Shown here: in pieces, positions 42,419 to 51,345 of the stretch
Layout of the letters: each line of letters begins with the position of its first letter
How positions within the stretch are numbered: the stretch's first letter is position 1
DNA from: an uncultured Eubacteriales bacterium
GTDB lineage: Bacteria > Bacillota > Clostridia > Oscillospirales > Acutalibacteraceae
DNA length: 64,000 nt
Assembly: GCA_934486915.1 (NCBI GenBank)
Contig: CAKSRC010000001.1
Coordinates: forward strand, 1 to 64,000
Reading direction: 5' to 3'
Translations under genes and position numbers: made by a program
The notes under the pieces: model-generated
Databases searched by the model: none
What the model saw: the letters and a program-made list of their open reading frames with translations, nothing else
Told to the model about the DNA's origin: nothing

Positions 42419-44503
42419 GTGAAATTAGGTAAAAAGATTTTTTTAATGTCATTGAGTGTTGGTCTAATTTTAATTATGGTTCTTGGTATGTATAGTATTG
42501 CAAATCTTATCTATTTAAGATGGAGTTTGAGTAATGCCCAAAGTCAATCAAGGGAAAACATTAGTGAAAGAAGTAGGAGTAATTCCAGTGGGGCTGTGAA
42601 TAAACATGCCCAATATATCTACAATGACCAAAGCAATCAAATGAATAACAAGTTTTCTAAGATTTACAACGAGATAGACGTAATTTCATCATACTTATCC
42701 GATCTATATAACAAAAATTCGTATACAAATAATGATTATGCAGATGACGATATATTACTTCAGCCGGGTGTAAGCAAAAGTGAGGTTTATGATGAGTACA
42801 ACAAAATTAAAAACATTAAACCTTTAATGCATGGCTTTGTGGAAAGCCGTGATGATAACCGGCAAAGAGGTATATTATATGTATCGGAAAGTGGGATGAA
42901 GATCTCGGCATCCTCTATAATAAAAGCTCAGGACAGTAATATATTAGATAATATTGATATGCGCAAAATGAATTGGTATACTGGTGCAGTTGAAAAGGGT
43001 GGCTTTTATTGGTCCGAGGTTTATGCCGACTCAGAAACCGGAAAATCTATATTGACCTGTTCTTTTCCTATATATGATAAGTTAGGTAGTCTAAAGGGTG
43101 TCTTAGCGGAAAATGTTGTTGTCGATAATTTTTATTTAAGCACAAAAGAAACTGATGAAAAGGCTATAAAATATTACTTCTTGTTAGATCAAAATAATAA
43201 GTTTGTATTAGGATGCAGGGCTAATGAAATGCCTACTGACTATATAAGTAATGAATTTTATAACCAAATTTTAAATACGATCAATTTATCATCTGATAAA
43301 AAAGGAATAATAATGACGGATGATTCCGTTGTGGGATACTCATCAATCCAAGATAACGGGTGGAATTTAGTTGCTGTTTTTGATTATGATACCTTGGCTA
43401 ACTCATATAAAGATGTAGAGGAAAGATCCGAGGACTTTTGGAATAAAATCTTAGACGGTATAGAAAAGAAAATTTTTATAACATCTATAGTGTATGTTGC
43501 TATATTGGCATTATCGACACTATTTGTGGTTATGATTTCAAGGAGATTTTTAAATAAAATAGAAAGGCCGGTCGAGGATATAAAAGGTGTTGTTAGGGAA
43601 ATAGGTAAGGGTAATTTAGACCAAAAAATTCAAATTAATGAACTTGATGATTTATCGAGTGAGTTCAATAGGATGACTGTGGACTTAAAAGATTATATGA
43701 ATAATTTAGAAAAGATTATAGCAGAGAGGAAGAGAATATCTACTGAACTTGAAGTTGCCAAAACAATACAAACCTCTATGCTACCAACTGATTTTTCTGA
43801 ATTTCCGTCTATTAGCGGGGTTGATTTATATGCTACATCGCAACCTGCAAAAGAAGTTGGTGGGGATTTTTACGATTTCTTTATGCTCGATAAAAGTAGA
43901 ATAGTTTTTATAATAGCGGATGTTTCGGGTAAGGGTGTGCCGGCAGCACTGTTTATGGTAATTGCTAAAACTCTTATTAAAAATCAGGCTCAACTGGGAC
44001 TGTCTCCTAAGGATATTCTTAAATCGGTTAATGAAAGTTTGTGCGAAAATAACAAGGCTAATATGTTTGTTACGGCCATTGTAGGTATATTTGATTTTAA
44101 ACTTGGAGAAATAACATTTGCAAATGCAGGTCATAATTTACCGCTTATATATAAAAACGGCAAGGGGTTTGAATGGCTTAAACTTAAACCCAACTTTATT
44201 TTAGCCGGGATGAAAAATGTTAATTATGTTAATCAAACTATTGAGATTGAAAAGGGGGATAAGATATTTTTGTATACTGATGGGGTCACTGAGGCTCTTA
44301 ACAACGATAAAGAATTATTCTCTAATGACAGGTTGATAAATTGCTTAAACGACGGATTTATAAAAAATTCTACAAATGCAAAAGATATTTTAAATCATGT
44401 ACAAAGCTCTGTGAATAAATTTACACAAGGAGCAGAACAAGCTGATGATATTACTATGCTTGTAATAGATTATGAAGAAGATGAACCAAGTATTTATAAT
44501 TAA
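42419..44503 (+). CDS. membrane sensor PP2C-type serine phosphatase (RsbU/SpoIIE-like)
   Basis: 694 residues starting at GTG 42419. One N-terminal membrane helix (about 8-30), an extracellular dCache-like sensor (about 35-340, with YTGAVEKGGFYWSEVY and DNGWNLVAVFD), a second helix (about 350-372), a HAMP domain (about 375-430) and a C-terminal PP2C/SpoIIE phosphatase. Catalytic metal motifs EVGGDFYDFF, ADVSGKGVPAALFM, NAGHNLP and LYTDGVTEA are intact. Such proteins dephosphorylate anti-anti-sigma factors in stress or partner-switch pathways, but no anti-sigma genes lie nearby. Confidence 0.9.
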   Translation: MKLGKKIFLMSLSVGLILIMVLGMYSIANLIYLRWSLSNAQSQSRENISERSRSNSSGAVNKHAQYIYNDQSNQMNNKFSKIYNEIDVISSYLSDLYNKNSYTNNDYADDDILLQPGVSKSEVYDEYNKIKNIKPLMHGFVESRDDNRQRGILYVSESGMKISASSIIKAQDSNILDNIDMRKMNWYTGAVEKGGFYWSEVYADSETGKSILTCSFPIYDKLGSLKGVLAENVVVDNFYLSTKETDEKAIKYYFLLDQNNKFVLGCRANEMPTDYISNEFYNQILNTINLSSDKKGIIMTDDSVVGYSSIQDNGWNLVAVFDYDTLANSYKDVEERSEDFWNKILDGIEKKIFITSIVYVAILALSTLFVVMISRRFLNKIERPVEDIKGVVREIGKGNLDQKIQINELDDLSSEFNRMTVDLKDYMNNLEKIIAERKRISTELEVAKTIQTSMLPTDFSEFPSISGVDLYATSQPAKEVGGDFYDFFMLDKSRIVFIIADVSGKGVPAALFMVIAKTLIKNQAQLGLSPKDILKSVNESLCENNKANMFVTAIVGIFDFKLGEITFANAGHNLPLIYKNGKGFEWLKLKPNFILAGMKNVNYVNQTIEIEKGDKIFLYTDGVTEALNNDKELFSNDRLINCLNDGFIKNSTNAKDILNHVQSSVNKFTQGAEQADDITMLVIDYEEDEPSIYN

Positions 44504-44535
44504 TCTAAACTTATCATCTGCGTTATGCAAAATGC

Positions 44536-44565
44536 TTGACTTTTAGATATTAGTTGTGGTAAAAT
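44536..44565 (+). promoter_or_regulatory. promoter of rpsT
   Basis: TTGACT (44536-44541), 18-base spacer ending TGG, TAAAAT (44560-44565). Confidence 0.6.
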
Positions 44566-44601
44566 AAATTTATCTGTCAACGAGCTAAAGGGGGTGTAAC
44601 C

Positions 44602-44865
44602 ATGCCAAATATAAAATCCGCAAAGAAACGCGTAAAGGTAATTGCTACTAAGACTGCTAGAAATAAGGCATACCGTTCTGCATTAAAGACAACAATTAAA
44701 AATGCTACAGTTTCTCTTGAAAACAATGTAGCAGACAGCAAAGAATCAGTTAGATTAGCTATTAAAAAAATTGACCAAGCTGTAGCAAAGGGAATTCTTC
44801 ATAAAAACACAGCAGCCAGAAAGAAATCCGCTCTTGCTATAAAATTAAATGCTGTAAACAAATAA
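44602..44865 (+). CDS. rpsT: 30S ribosomal protein S20
   Basis: 87 residues, Lys/Arg-rich, all-helical. Begins MPNIKSAKKRVKV and contains NKAYRSALKTTIK and the conserved C-terminal KGILHKNTAARKKSALA; binds 16S rRNA. GGGGGTG precedes ATG 44602. Own promoter and terminator, monocistronic, as is usual. Confidence 0.98.
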   Translation: MPNIKSAKKRVKVIATKTARNKAYRSALKTTIKNATVSLENNVADSKESVRLAIKKIDQAVAKGILHKNTAARKKSALAIKLNAVNK

Positions 44866-44872
44866 AAACTTG

Positions 44873-44899
44873 AACCTCCGTTTTATCGGGGGTTTTTGT
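44873..44899 (+). terminator. intrinsic terminator of rpsT
   Basis: AACCTCCG (44873-44880) / CGGGGGTT (44887-44894) then TTTGT. Confidence 0.85.
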
Positions 44900-44956
44900 A
44901 TTATATAATATATATTAGTAAGTCTAAGGGCCTGTTGAGCCTTTTGAATTAATAAA

Positions 44957-45002
44957 CCCCCTAATTAGTCTATTTTAAAACTAAATTAGGGGGTGTTTTT
45001 TT
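44957..45002. terminator. terminator between rpsT and tex
   Basis: CCCCCTAATT (44957-44966) / AATTAGGGGG (44984-44993) plus AGT/ACT, then TGTTTTTTTTT on the plus side and T-rich sequence on the minus side. Confidence 0.8.
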
Positions 45003-45019
45003 TAATTAACTTTATAAAG

Positions 45020-47200
45020 TTATATAGCCTTGCTTTCGCCGTTTTGACGCATGGTAAGAGAAATACGTTTTTTATCTAAATCTACTGACAATACTCTTAC
45101 TTTTACAATATCGCCCACTTTTAAGACTTCGGATGGGTGTTTTAAGAATTTATTGCATATTTGGGATATATGCACAAGTCCGTCTTGATGCACTCCAATA
45201 TCGATAAATGCACCAAAGTCTATTACATTTCTAACAGTACCGTCAAGTTCCATGCCCGGCTTTAAATCTTTCATTTCTAAGATGTCCGTTCTTAAGAGGG
45301 GAGCAGGGAGTTCATCTCTTGGATCTCTTCCCGGCATTAGTAAATCTTTTACTATGTCTTCTAGGGTAGGAATTCCGACGCCGATTTTATTTGCTACTGT
45401 TTCCTTTCCGATTTCATCAACTTTTAAAGGAAGGTCTGATATAGAAGAACTTTTTATATCATCTAAACTATAACCACATACATTTAAAAGCTCCTTTGCC
45501 GCTGTATAGGATTCAGGGTGTACACCAGTGTTATCCAGAATATTTTTGCTTTCGGCTACTCTTAAAAATCCGGCACACTGTTCGAATGCTTTAGGTCCCA
45601 ACTTAGATACTTTCTTTAATTCATTTCTTGATGTAAAGGCTCCATTTTCTTCTCGATATTTTACTATATTTTTGGATACAGTTGAGCTTATTCCCGATAC
45701 TCGATTTAAAAGGGAGGGAGATGCTGTATTTAGGTCAACACCAACGCTGTTAACACAGTCCTCGACAACCCCAGCCAAAGACTCGTCCAACTGTTTTTTA
45801 GGCATATCATGCTGATACTGACCTACACCTATAGCTTTAGGGTCAATCTTTACGAGCTCAGCGAGAGGGTCTTGGAGCCTTCGTGCGATGGAAACCGCAC
45901 TTCTTAAGGTTACGTCATAATCCGGAAATTCTTCAGCTGCAAGTTTAGATGCGGAATAAACTGATGCACCTGCTTCGCTTACAACCATGTATGAAACTCT
46001 TTTTTTGTCCTCGTCATCGAGGTTTGATATTACGTCCGCTGTAAACATCTCGGTTTCTTTGGAAGCGGTACCGTTGCCTATAGAGATTATGTCAACTTTA
46101 TATTTTTTGATAAGTGAGGATATAATCTTTTTTGCTTCTTCTACTTTCTTTTCAGAGTGAGTTGGGTATATTACGTTCGTATCCAGTACTTTTCCGGTTG
46201 GATCTACGACAGCTACCTTACAGCCTGTCCTATATCCCGGGTCAAGCCCCATGGCAACTTTACCTTTTACAGGTGGCTGCATAAGAAGTTGACCTAAATT
46301 TAGTGCGAATACCTTTATTGCTTGCTTACAAGCTTCTTCGGTTAGGACATTCCTTATTTCTCTTTCGATAGATGGGAATATAAGCCTTGTATATGCATCA
46401 TCTGCCGCTTTTATAATGTCCTCTTTGCATGGGGATTCTCCTTTAACAGCGACGGAGTATACTATGTTCATGGCTCTTTCGATATCAGTTTCTAGGTTAA
46501 CTTTAAGAAAGCCTTCCTTTTCCCCTCTGTCAATAGCAAGGACTCTATGACCCTGAATTTTTCTTACAGGCTCTTTAAAGTCATAGTATTGACTGTAAAC
46601 TGAGTCTTCCTCCGGGTTTGTAGCCTTTACATCTAAAATACTATGAGCCATTAGAACGACTCTTAATCGTTTTCTTAAGGAGGCATCATCAGAGATATTT
46701 TCAGCGATGATATCTAAAGCACCTGCTAGGGCATCTTCTGCAGAATTTACACCCTTTTCTTCATTAATAAATTCTTTTGCCATGTCTATAGGCAACGGTG
46801 AATCACTTTCTTGATCGAATATTTTAATAGCTAATGGTTCGAGTCCCTTTTCCTTAGCAACTGATGCTCGAGTTTTTCTCTTGGGCTTATAAGGACGGTA
46901 AATATCCTCTATTTCTGATAGAGTTTTAGCTTCGTCTAAAGATTTAGATATTTCATCAGTCATTTTTTCAAGACTTGTTATTAATTCTCTTACTTCTTCA
47001 CGACGTTTTTCAAGACCTCTTAGATATTCAAGCCTGTCGCTTATTGAACGCAAGGTTTGATCATCTAGTGAGCCGTGCGCTTCCTTTCTATATCTTGCTA
47101 TAAAGGGAATGGTATTCCCTTCATCGATAAGAGAGATTAAATTTTCAACTTGCCAATTTTTTAAGCTGAATTCTTCTGCTAATGTGTTTACAAAATCCAT
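45020..47200 (-). CDS. tex: RNA-binding transcription accessory protein Tex
   Basis: 726 residues with the standard Tex order: N-terminal helix-turn-helix and helical regions (FIARYRKEAHGSLDDQTL), YqgF-like nuclease-fold domain (about 320-450, GLDPGYRTGCK), two helix-hairpin-helix motifs (about 490-560) and a C-terminal S1 RNA-binding domain (about 650-720). Broadly conserved, linked to transcription and toxin expression control; biochemical role unsettled. Separated from the acyltransferase gene upstream by 23 bases, so cotranscribed. Confidence 0.96.
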   Translation of the reverse strand: MDFVNTLAEEFSLKNWQVENLISLIDEGNTIPFIARYRKEAHGSLDDQTLRSISDRLEYLRGLEKRREEVRELITSLEKMTDEISKSLDEAKTLSEIEDIYRPYKPKRKTRASVAKEKGLEPLAIKIFDQESDSPLPIDMAKEFINEEKGVNSAEDALAGALDIIAENISDDASLRKRLRVVLMAHSILDVKATNPEEDSVYSQYYDFKEPVRKIQGHRVLAIDRGEKEGFLKVNLETDIERAMNIVYSVAVKGESPCKEDIIKAADDAYTRLIFPSIEREIRNVLTEEACKQAIKVFALNLGQLLMQPPVKGKVAMGLDPGYRTGCKVAVVDPTGKVLDTNVIYPTHSEKKVEEAKKIISSLIKKYKVDIISIGNGTASKETEMFTADVISNLDDEDKKRVSYMVVSEAGASVYSASKLAAEEFPDYDVTLRSAVSIARRLQDPLAELVKIDPKAIGVGQYQHDMPKKQLDESLAGVVEDCVNSVGVDLNTASPSLLNRVSGISSTVSKNIVKYREENGAFTSRNELKKVSKLGPKAFEQCAGFLRVAESKNILDNTGVHPESYTAAKELLNVCGYSLDDIKSSSISDLPLKVDEIGKETVANKIGVGIPTLEDIVKDLLMPGRDPRDELPAPLLRTDILEMKDLKPGMELDGTVRNVIDFGAFIDIGVHQDGLVHISQICNKFLKHPSEVLKVGDIVKVRVLSVDLDKKRISLTMRQNGESKAI

Positions 47201-47223
47201 GTTAGTTCCTGCCTTTAGTAAAG

Positions 47224-48033
47224 TTATTGTTTTATAATTAAACCTGCAATATATAAGATACCATAGATTACAGGCTGATGGACTAGATATATTAAAAGTG
47301 AATTTCTACCCATAAATGAAAAAAACGGAGTGTAATTCTTATATAAGAGTTTATCTAAAAAGTTTTTTTGTTGTATTTTAAGTTGATTGTCTATAGATTG
47401 CTTTTTTAAGAAATATGACCCGCAAAAGGCGCCAAAAAAGAAAATAAACATCCAAGGAAAAAGCGGAAAATAGTCCGCAGAGTAAAATTTGTAATTATAT
47501 ATACCAAAAGGAAATAAAAAGTCTATATTATAGAGTACTTGAGGTATATGTATTTCGTAAATCCTATCTATACCAATAAAACCTGCTTGTATAGGTATAG
47601 TGATAATATAAAGAATCGATGATATTATAATCGATGGTATTGGTTTAAATTTTTTTATCAAAGGTTCAAATATACCATATAGTATCATGCAAATAGAAAG
47701 CATATGGAGTATACCAAATGATATAAAAATATCCTTGCCTATACGGTAAGTAACAATACTAAGAGTTAAGGCTATACCTAAAAGCTTTATACCTCTTATT
47801 AAATTAGAATGAGAGAAGTTGCAGCAAAATCCGGAAATTAGAATAAAAGTTCCTGCAAAAAAAGGTTCTAATGGTTTAAAAAAATAAAACAAATAAGAGC
47901 CTACTTTAATGTTAAATAAAAATGACATCGTATAAAATGCATGATAAAAGATCATGCAAAAAATGCAGAATCCTCTTATCTCGTCTAAGATGAAATATCT
48001 AGTTTTTTTATTAATAATAAATTTTTCCTCCAC
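47224..48033 (-). CDS. DUF1624/heparan-alpha-glucosaminide N-acetyltransferase-like membrane protein
   Basis: About 269 residues, multi-span membrane protein. The N-terminal LDEIRGFCIFCMIFYHAFY motif with its Arg and His is characteristic of DUF1624 acyltransferases, which move acyl groups onto extracellular sugars. The only standard start is GTG 48033, but this is part of the GTGGAGG ribosome binding site; a start at ATT near 48018-48016 would be ideally spaced, as also suggested for feoA. Upstream of and probably cotranscribed with tex. Substrate unknown. Confidence 0.82.
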   Translation of the reverse strand: MEEKFIINKKTRYFILDEIRGFCIFCMIFYHAFYTMSFLFNIKVGSYLFYFFKPLEPFFAGTFILISGFCCNFSHSNLIRGIKLLGIALTLSIVTYRIGKDIFISFGILHMLSICMILYGIFEPLIKKFKPIPSIIISSILYIITIPIQAGFIGIDRIYEIHIPQVLYNIDFLFPFGIYNYKFYSADYFPLFPWMFIFFFGAFCGSYFLKKQSIDNQLKIQQKNFLDKLLYKNYTPFFSFMGRNSLLIYLVHQPVIYGILYIAGLIIKQ

Positions 48034-48139
48034 GTTCTAAATTAAGATTAACAATTTAAAATTATACCACGTATGAGAATCTTTATCAAACTTAGGATAA
48101 ATTTAGAAATTTAGGAAACATTAGAAGAGAGGTGATAAA

Positions 48140-49546
48140 ATGCCATTTGATAAAAACACAAATATAACTATTAATACAATAAAAGAAAAACTTAGGGTAA
48201 ATGAAAGTTTTGACTTAGTATATAGGATTATGGATTTCAATGGGAAAAATGCAGGAATATTTTTTATAGATGGGCTTTTAAAGGATACTGTTGTTGAAAA
48301 AATATTAGAGTTTTTCTATTCAGTCAAAGATGAAGAGGCGTTTAAAGATGCCCATGCATTTTCAAAAAGGGGTGTTCCCTATGTAGAAGTCGACCTTAGT
48401 GATGATATTGAAAGGATAGTCACAAGTGTCCTTTCGGGTATGATGGCACTTGTCATAGACGGTTTCGACAAAGCGATATTAATAGATACCAGGACATACC
48501 CTCAAAGGGAGACAAGCGAACCTGAAAAGGATAGGGTATTAAGGGGCTCTAAGGATGGTTTTGTAGAAACTTTAATTAGCAATACTGCACTTATCAGGAG
48601 AAGGATAAGAACCCCGCTTTTTACTGTAAAAGTCTTTAATGTGGGGGCACTTTCAAAAACTGATGTTGCTTTATGTTATATTGATAACAAAGTAGATAAA
48701 AAACTTTTAGATAAGATGATGGATAAGATAAGTAATTTGGACGTAGAATCACTTACTATGAACCAACAAAGCTTGGTAGAGGCAATTTATCCATTTAAAT
48801 GGTTTAATCCATTTCCAAAAGTTAAGTTTACTGAAAGGCCGGATACTGCCGCTGCATCAATTTATGATGGTAATATAGTGATTTTAGTTGATAATTCTCC
48901 TTTTGCAACTATTATACCTACATCTATTTTTGATATATTGGAGGAGGCTGATGACTATTATTTTCCTCCAATTACAGGCACATATCTTCGCCTTTCAAGA
49001 TATCTTATAAGTCTTACTACTTTGTTTATTACTCCTTTGTGGCTTTTAGCTTTAAAATACCCTTCGTATATACCTGATATGTTTTCCTTTTTAATTCCGT
49101 CCGATAACATAAACATACCTATATTTTGGCAGCTGATTATGCTGGAATTGATAATAGACGGTTTAAAACTCGCTTCCTTACACACGCCTAATTCCATTAG
49201 TACGACACTTAGCATTATAGGCGGTATTGTGCTTAGCGACTTTGCGGTTAAATCCGGTTGGTTTAATGCCGAAGCAATGCTATATATGGCATTTGTCGCA
49301 GTTTCAAACTATACGCAGCAGAGTTTTGAACTAGGCTATGCACTGAAATTTTTAAGAATTTTGCTTTTAATTTTAACTCAAATTTTCAACATATGGGGCT
49401 TTGCGGCAGGAGTTATTTTAACGTTTATAATGGTTACTTTCAATAAAACGGTTTCGGGGAAAAGTTATTTATATCCGTTAATACCGTTTAACGGGAGTGC
49501 TTTATTAAAAAGAATAATAAGAAGAGCATCACCTAAAAATTTATAA
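48140..49546 (+). CDS. spoVAF: stage V sporulation protein AF (GerA-type)
   Basis: 468 residues (493 in B. subtilis). GerA-family A-subunit-like layout: soluble N-terminal domain with the strongly conserved RVLRGSKDGFVETLISNTALIRRR region (about 130-155) and KTDVALCYI, then five or so membrane helices (about 290-440), and a C-terminal PFNGSALLKR. SpoVAF works with FigP/YetF-like and SpoVA proteins at the spore inner membrane during germination. It stands alone here, away from a spoVA operon. AGAGAGGTG precedes ATG 48140. Confidence 0.92.
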   Translation: MPFDKNTNITINTIKEKLRVNESFDLVYRIMDFNGKNAGIFFIDGLLKDTVVEKILEFFYSVKDEEAFKDAHAFSKRGVPYVEVDLSDDIERIVTSVLSGMMALVIDGFDKAILIDTRTYPQRETSEPEKDRVLRGSKDGFVETLISNTALIRRRIRTPLFTVKVFNVGALSKTDVALCYIDNKVDKKLLDKMMDKISNLDVESLTMNQQSLVEAIYPFKWFNPFPKVKFTERPDTAAASIYDGNIVILVDNSPFATIIPTSIFDILEEADDYYFPPITGTYLRLSRYLISLTTLFITPLWLLALKYPSYIPDMFSFLIPSDNINIPIFWQLIMLELIIDGLKLASLHTPNSISTTLSIIGGIVLSDFAVKSGWFNAEAMLYMAFVAVSNYTQQSFELGYALKFLRILLLILTQIFNIWGFAAGVILTFIMVTFNKTVSGKSYLYPLIPFNGSALLKRIIRRASPKNL

Positions 49547-49563
49547 AAATACAAGGTCGATTG

Positions 49564-49631
49564 AGGGGAAAAGAATCAAGTAAGGTGAGTTAACCCTTTC
49601 TATGATTCTAACCCCCTATATGTTTTTACTT
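49564..49631 (+). terminator. long hairpin terminator after spoVAF
   Basis: AGGGG and AGAATCA (49564-49578) pair with TGATTCT and CCCCCT (49603-49617); TATATGTTTTTA follows. Confidence 0.6.
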
Positions 49632-49682
49632 ATGCAATAAAATGTGTTATATTAATTAAAATAAATATGTAAGGGGATTACT

Positions 49683-50597
49683 ATGATAGATATATTGATA
49701 ATAGGTGCCGGAGCAGCAGGTCTAACATCTGCAATTTATGCTTTGAGAGCCGGTCTTAAGGTTGTGGTTTTAGATAAATTTATTTATGGCGGGCAAATGG
49801 CCATAAGCGATAAAATAGAGAATTATCCCGGTTTTAAAGAGATAACAGGATATGAATTGGCAGTAAAACTGTATGAACAAGCGATAGAACTTGGGGCAGA
49901 GGTTATTTTTGACGAGGTTAATAAGGTCGATTTTTCAAATGAAATCAAAGTGGTGCATTGTGACCAAAAGACATATGAGTCGAAAGCGGTGATAATTGCC
50001 GCAGGAGCCAAACGAAGAAAGTTATCCTGCCCGGGAGAGGAGGACTTTATTGGAAAAGGGGTATCCTATTGTGCAACATGTGACGGGGCATTTTTTAAAG
50101 ACAAGGATGTTATAGTAGTTGGGGGCGGCAATACGGCGCTTGAGGATGCACTTTACTTGTCCTCTATATGCAAAAAGGTTTATTTAGTTCATAGAAGAAA
50201 TACGTTTAAGGCTGAGAGGGTGCTGGTAGATTCCGCAATGAAAAGGGAAAATATCGAAATTATATATGACTCTACGGTTACAAAAATAGAGGGTTCATCT
50301 AAGGTTAACAGTGCTGATGTTAAAAATCTAATAAACGGTAATATAAAGAAATTTCCTATAGATGCAGTATTTGTTTCTATAGGAAACCAACCCGACACCT
50401 CTTTTGTAAGGGACATTATAAAGACGGATGATAGGGGATATATTGAAGCAGCAGAAGATTGCATTTGTTCTGTAAAAGGGGTTTTTGCTGCAGGGGATTG
50501 CAGAAAAAAACCTCTCTACCAAATTGTAACTGCGACAGCTGATGGGGCTGTTGCCGCATTTCAAGCTATAAACTATATACAAAACTTAGAGGATTAA
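49683..50597 (+). CDS. trxB: thioredoxin reductase
   Basis: 304 residues, FAD- and NADPH-binding. FAD loop GAGAAGLTSA (about 7-16), redox-active CATCDG (about 131-136), NADPH loop GGGNTALEDALYLS and the C-terminal FAGDCRKKPLYQIVTATADGA-type motif, here AAGDCRKKPLYQ. Length and motifs are those of low-molecular-weight TrxB. AAGGGG precedes ATG 49683. No thioredoxin gene is adjacent. Confidence 0.95.
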   Translation: MIDILIIGAGAAGLTSAIYALRAGLKVVVLDKFIYGGQMAISDKIENYPGFKEITGYELAVKLYEQAIELGAEVIFDEVNKVDFSNEIKVVHCDQKTYESKAVIIAAGAKRRKLSCPGEEDFIGKGVSYCATCDGAFFKDKDVIVVGGGNTALEDALYLSSICKKVYLVHRRNTFKAERVLVDSAMKRENIEIIYDSTVTKIEGSSKVNSADVKNLINGNIKKFPIDAVFVSIGNQPDTSFVRDIIKTDDRGYIEAAEDCICSVKGVFAAGDCRKKPLYQIVTATADGAVAAFQAINYIQNLED

Positions 50598-50602
50598 ATA
50601 AG

Positions 50603-50660
50603 GCGGGCAGATTAGCAGTTTGGGTACATCAAATTGTTGATTTGACTGCCTCTTTTATAT
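50603..50660 (+). terminator. hairpin terminator after trxB
   Basis: GGGCAG (about 50604-50609) pairs with CTGCCT (50646-50651) around an inner TCAAAT/ATTTGA hairpin; TCTTTTATATTTT follows. The 3' arm overlaps the -35 region of the next promoter. Confidence 0.55.
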
Positions 50661-50670
50661 TTTGTATAAT
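50642..50670 (+). promoter_or_regulatory. strong sigma-A promoter downstream of trxB
   Basis: TTGACT (50642-50647), 17-base spacer, TATAAT (50665-50670). Transcription would start near 50677 and no coding frame begins for 240 bases. Confidence 0.75.
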
Positions 50671-50676
50671 CATGGC

Positions 50677-50845
50677 GCGGATGCCCCGCCTTTTAGGCTG
50701 TGGGGTCTATTACATGATTTCAGCGGAAAAACTAACCTCCAACTGAAGCTCTGAGGAGTTAACGATCCCTTTGTATTGCTTGAAATTTGTCTCAATCTCT
50801 GATTCTTGCAAGCAAAGCAGAGTGTTGTTCCGATTTAAATGATTA
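50677..50845 (+). ncRNA. candidate structured non-coding RNA
   Basis: About 170 bases of clearly higher GC than the flanks and without a credible ORF. Helices: GCCCCGCC/GGC..GGGGT (50683-50706); TTCAG/CTGAA (50719-50723, 50743-50747); TAACCTCC/GGAGTTA (50733-50740, 50755-50761) whose 5' arm lies in the loop of the previous helix, so they make an H-type pseudoknot; TTGCTTG/CAAGCAA (50776-50782, 50809-50815); and CGGA/TCCG closing the ends. It may be a free RNA (6S-like is one option) or the leader of the 88-residue gene; no intrinsic terminator follows it. Family not identified. Confidence 0.55.
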
Positions 50846-50917
50846 AATAAAAAAATATATAGAAATTAAAGTGAAAAATCCTTATAATTTAAATATAAAG
50901 TTTTTTAAGGAGTTTTT

Positions 50918-51184
50918 ATGATGATGTGGTTAAGTGTTATAGCTTCTCTTGTATGTTTTGCAGTTGCAACTGTTCTGTTTGCCCCGGCCCTTAGATATTA
51001 CCCATTTTATAGGCCACTTGCTTTATATTTTATATTTCAAGGATTGTGGATGATATTAAATTGGGGAGTTGGCGAGTTATTTGCAGACGGTACATTTATG
51101 ATATTAGTTGAATACGTTGGAAGCATAGTGTTTGCGGGGTATTTGGCGTATAGGCTATATAATTCATCTAAAAAGGGTGAATAA
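50918..51184 (+). CDS. small membrane protein of unknown function
   Basis: 88 residues with three predicted membrane helices (about 4-22, 30-52 and 60-80), rich in aromatic residues (YYPFYRPLALYFIF), and a short basic C-terminus. AAGGAG (50907-50912) serves ATG 50918. No family recognised. It lies directly after the structured RNA and may be controlled by it; a TATAAT at 50883-50888 could provide a separate promoter. Followed by a terminator, so monocistronic. Confidence 0.7.
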   Translation: MMMWLSVIASLVCFAVATVLFAPALRYYPFYRPLALYFIFQGLWMILNWGVGELFADGTFMILVEYVGSIVFAGYLAYRLYNSSKKGE

Positions 51185-51229
51185 TATTAAGTAAAGGCTA
51201 AATTAACGGTATAAGCTTAAGTCTATTAA

Positions 51230-51275
51230 ACAAACTCTCGATTATTTATTGGGGGTTTGTTTTTGTTTATTTATT
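51230..51275 (+). terminator. intrinsic terminator after the small membrane protein
   Basis: ACAAACTCTC (51230-51239) / GGGGGTTTGT (51251-51260) then TTTTGTTTATTTATTTT. Confidence 0.85.
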
Positions 51276-51281
51276 TTGAGC

Positions 51282-51310
51282 TTTTATGGTATTGATAATT
51301 GTGGTATAAT
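51282..51310 (+). promoter_or_regulatory. extended -10 promoter for gltX-glnS
   Basis: TTTTAT (51282-51287), 17-base spacer ending TGG, TATAAT (51305-51310). Confidence 0.6.
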
Positions 51311-51345
51311 TAAAAAAATATTATAAAATTAGGAAAGGTGTTTTT

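Noticed and set aside
50671..50850. tRNA, SRP RNA or T-box in the structured region after trxB
   Set aside because: No cloverleaf, no GGAA-type SRP loop and no T-box antiterminator sequence could be found; left as unassigned RNA.
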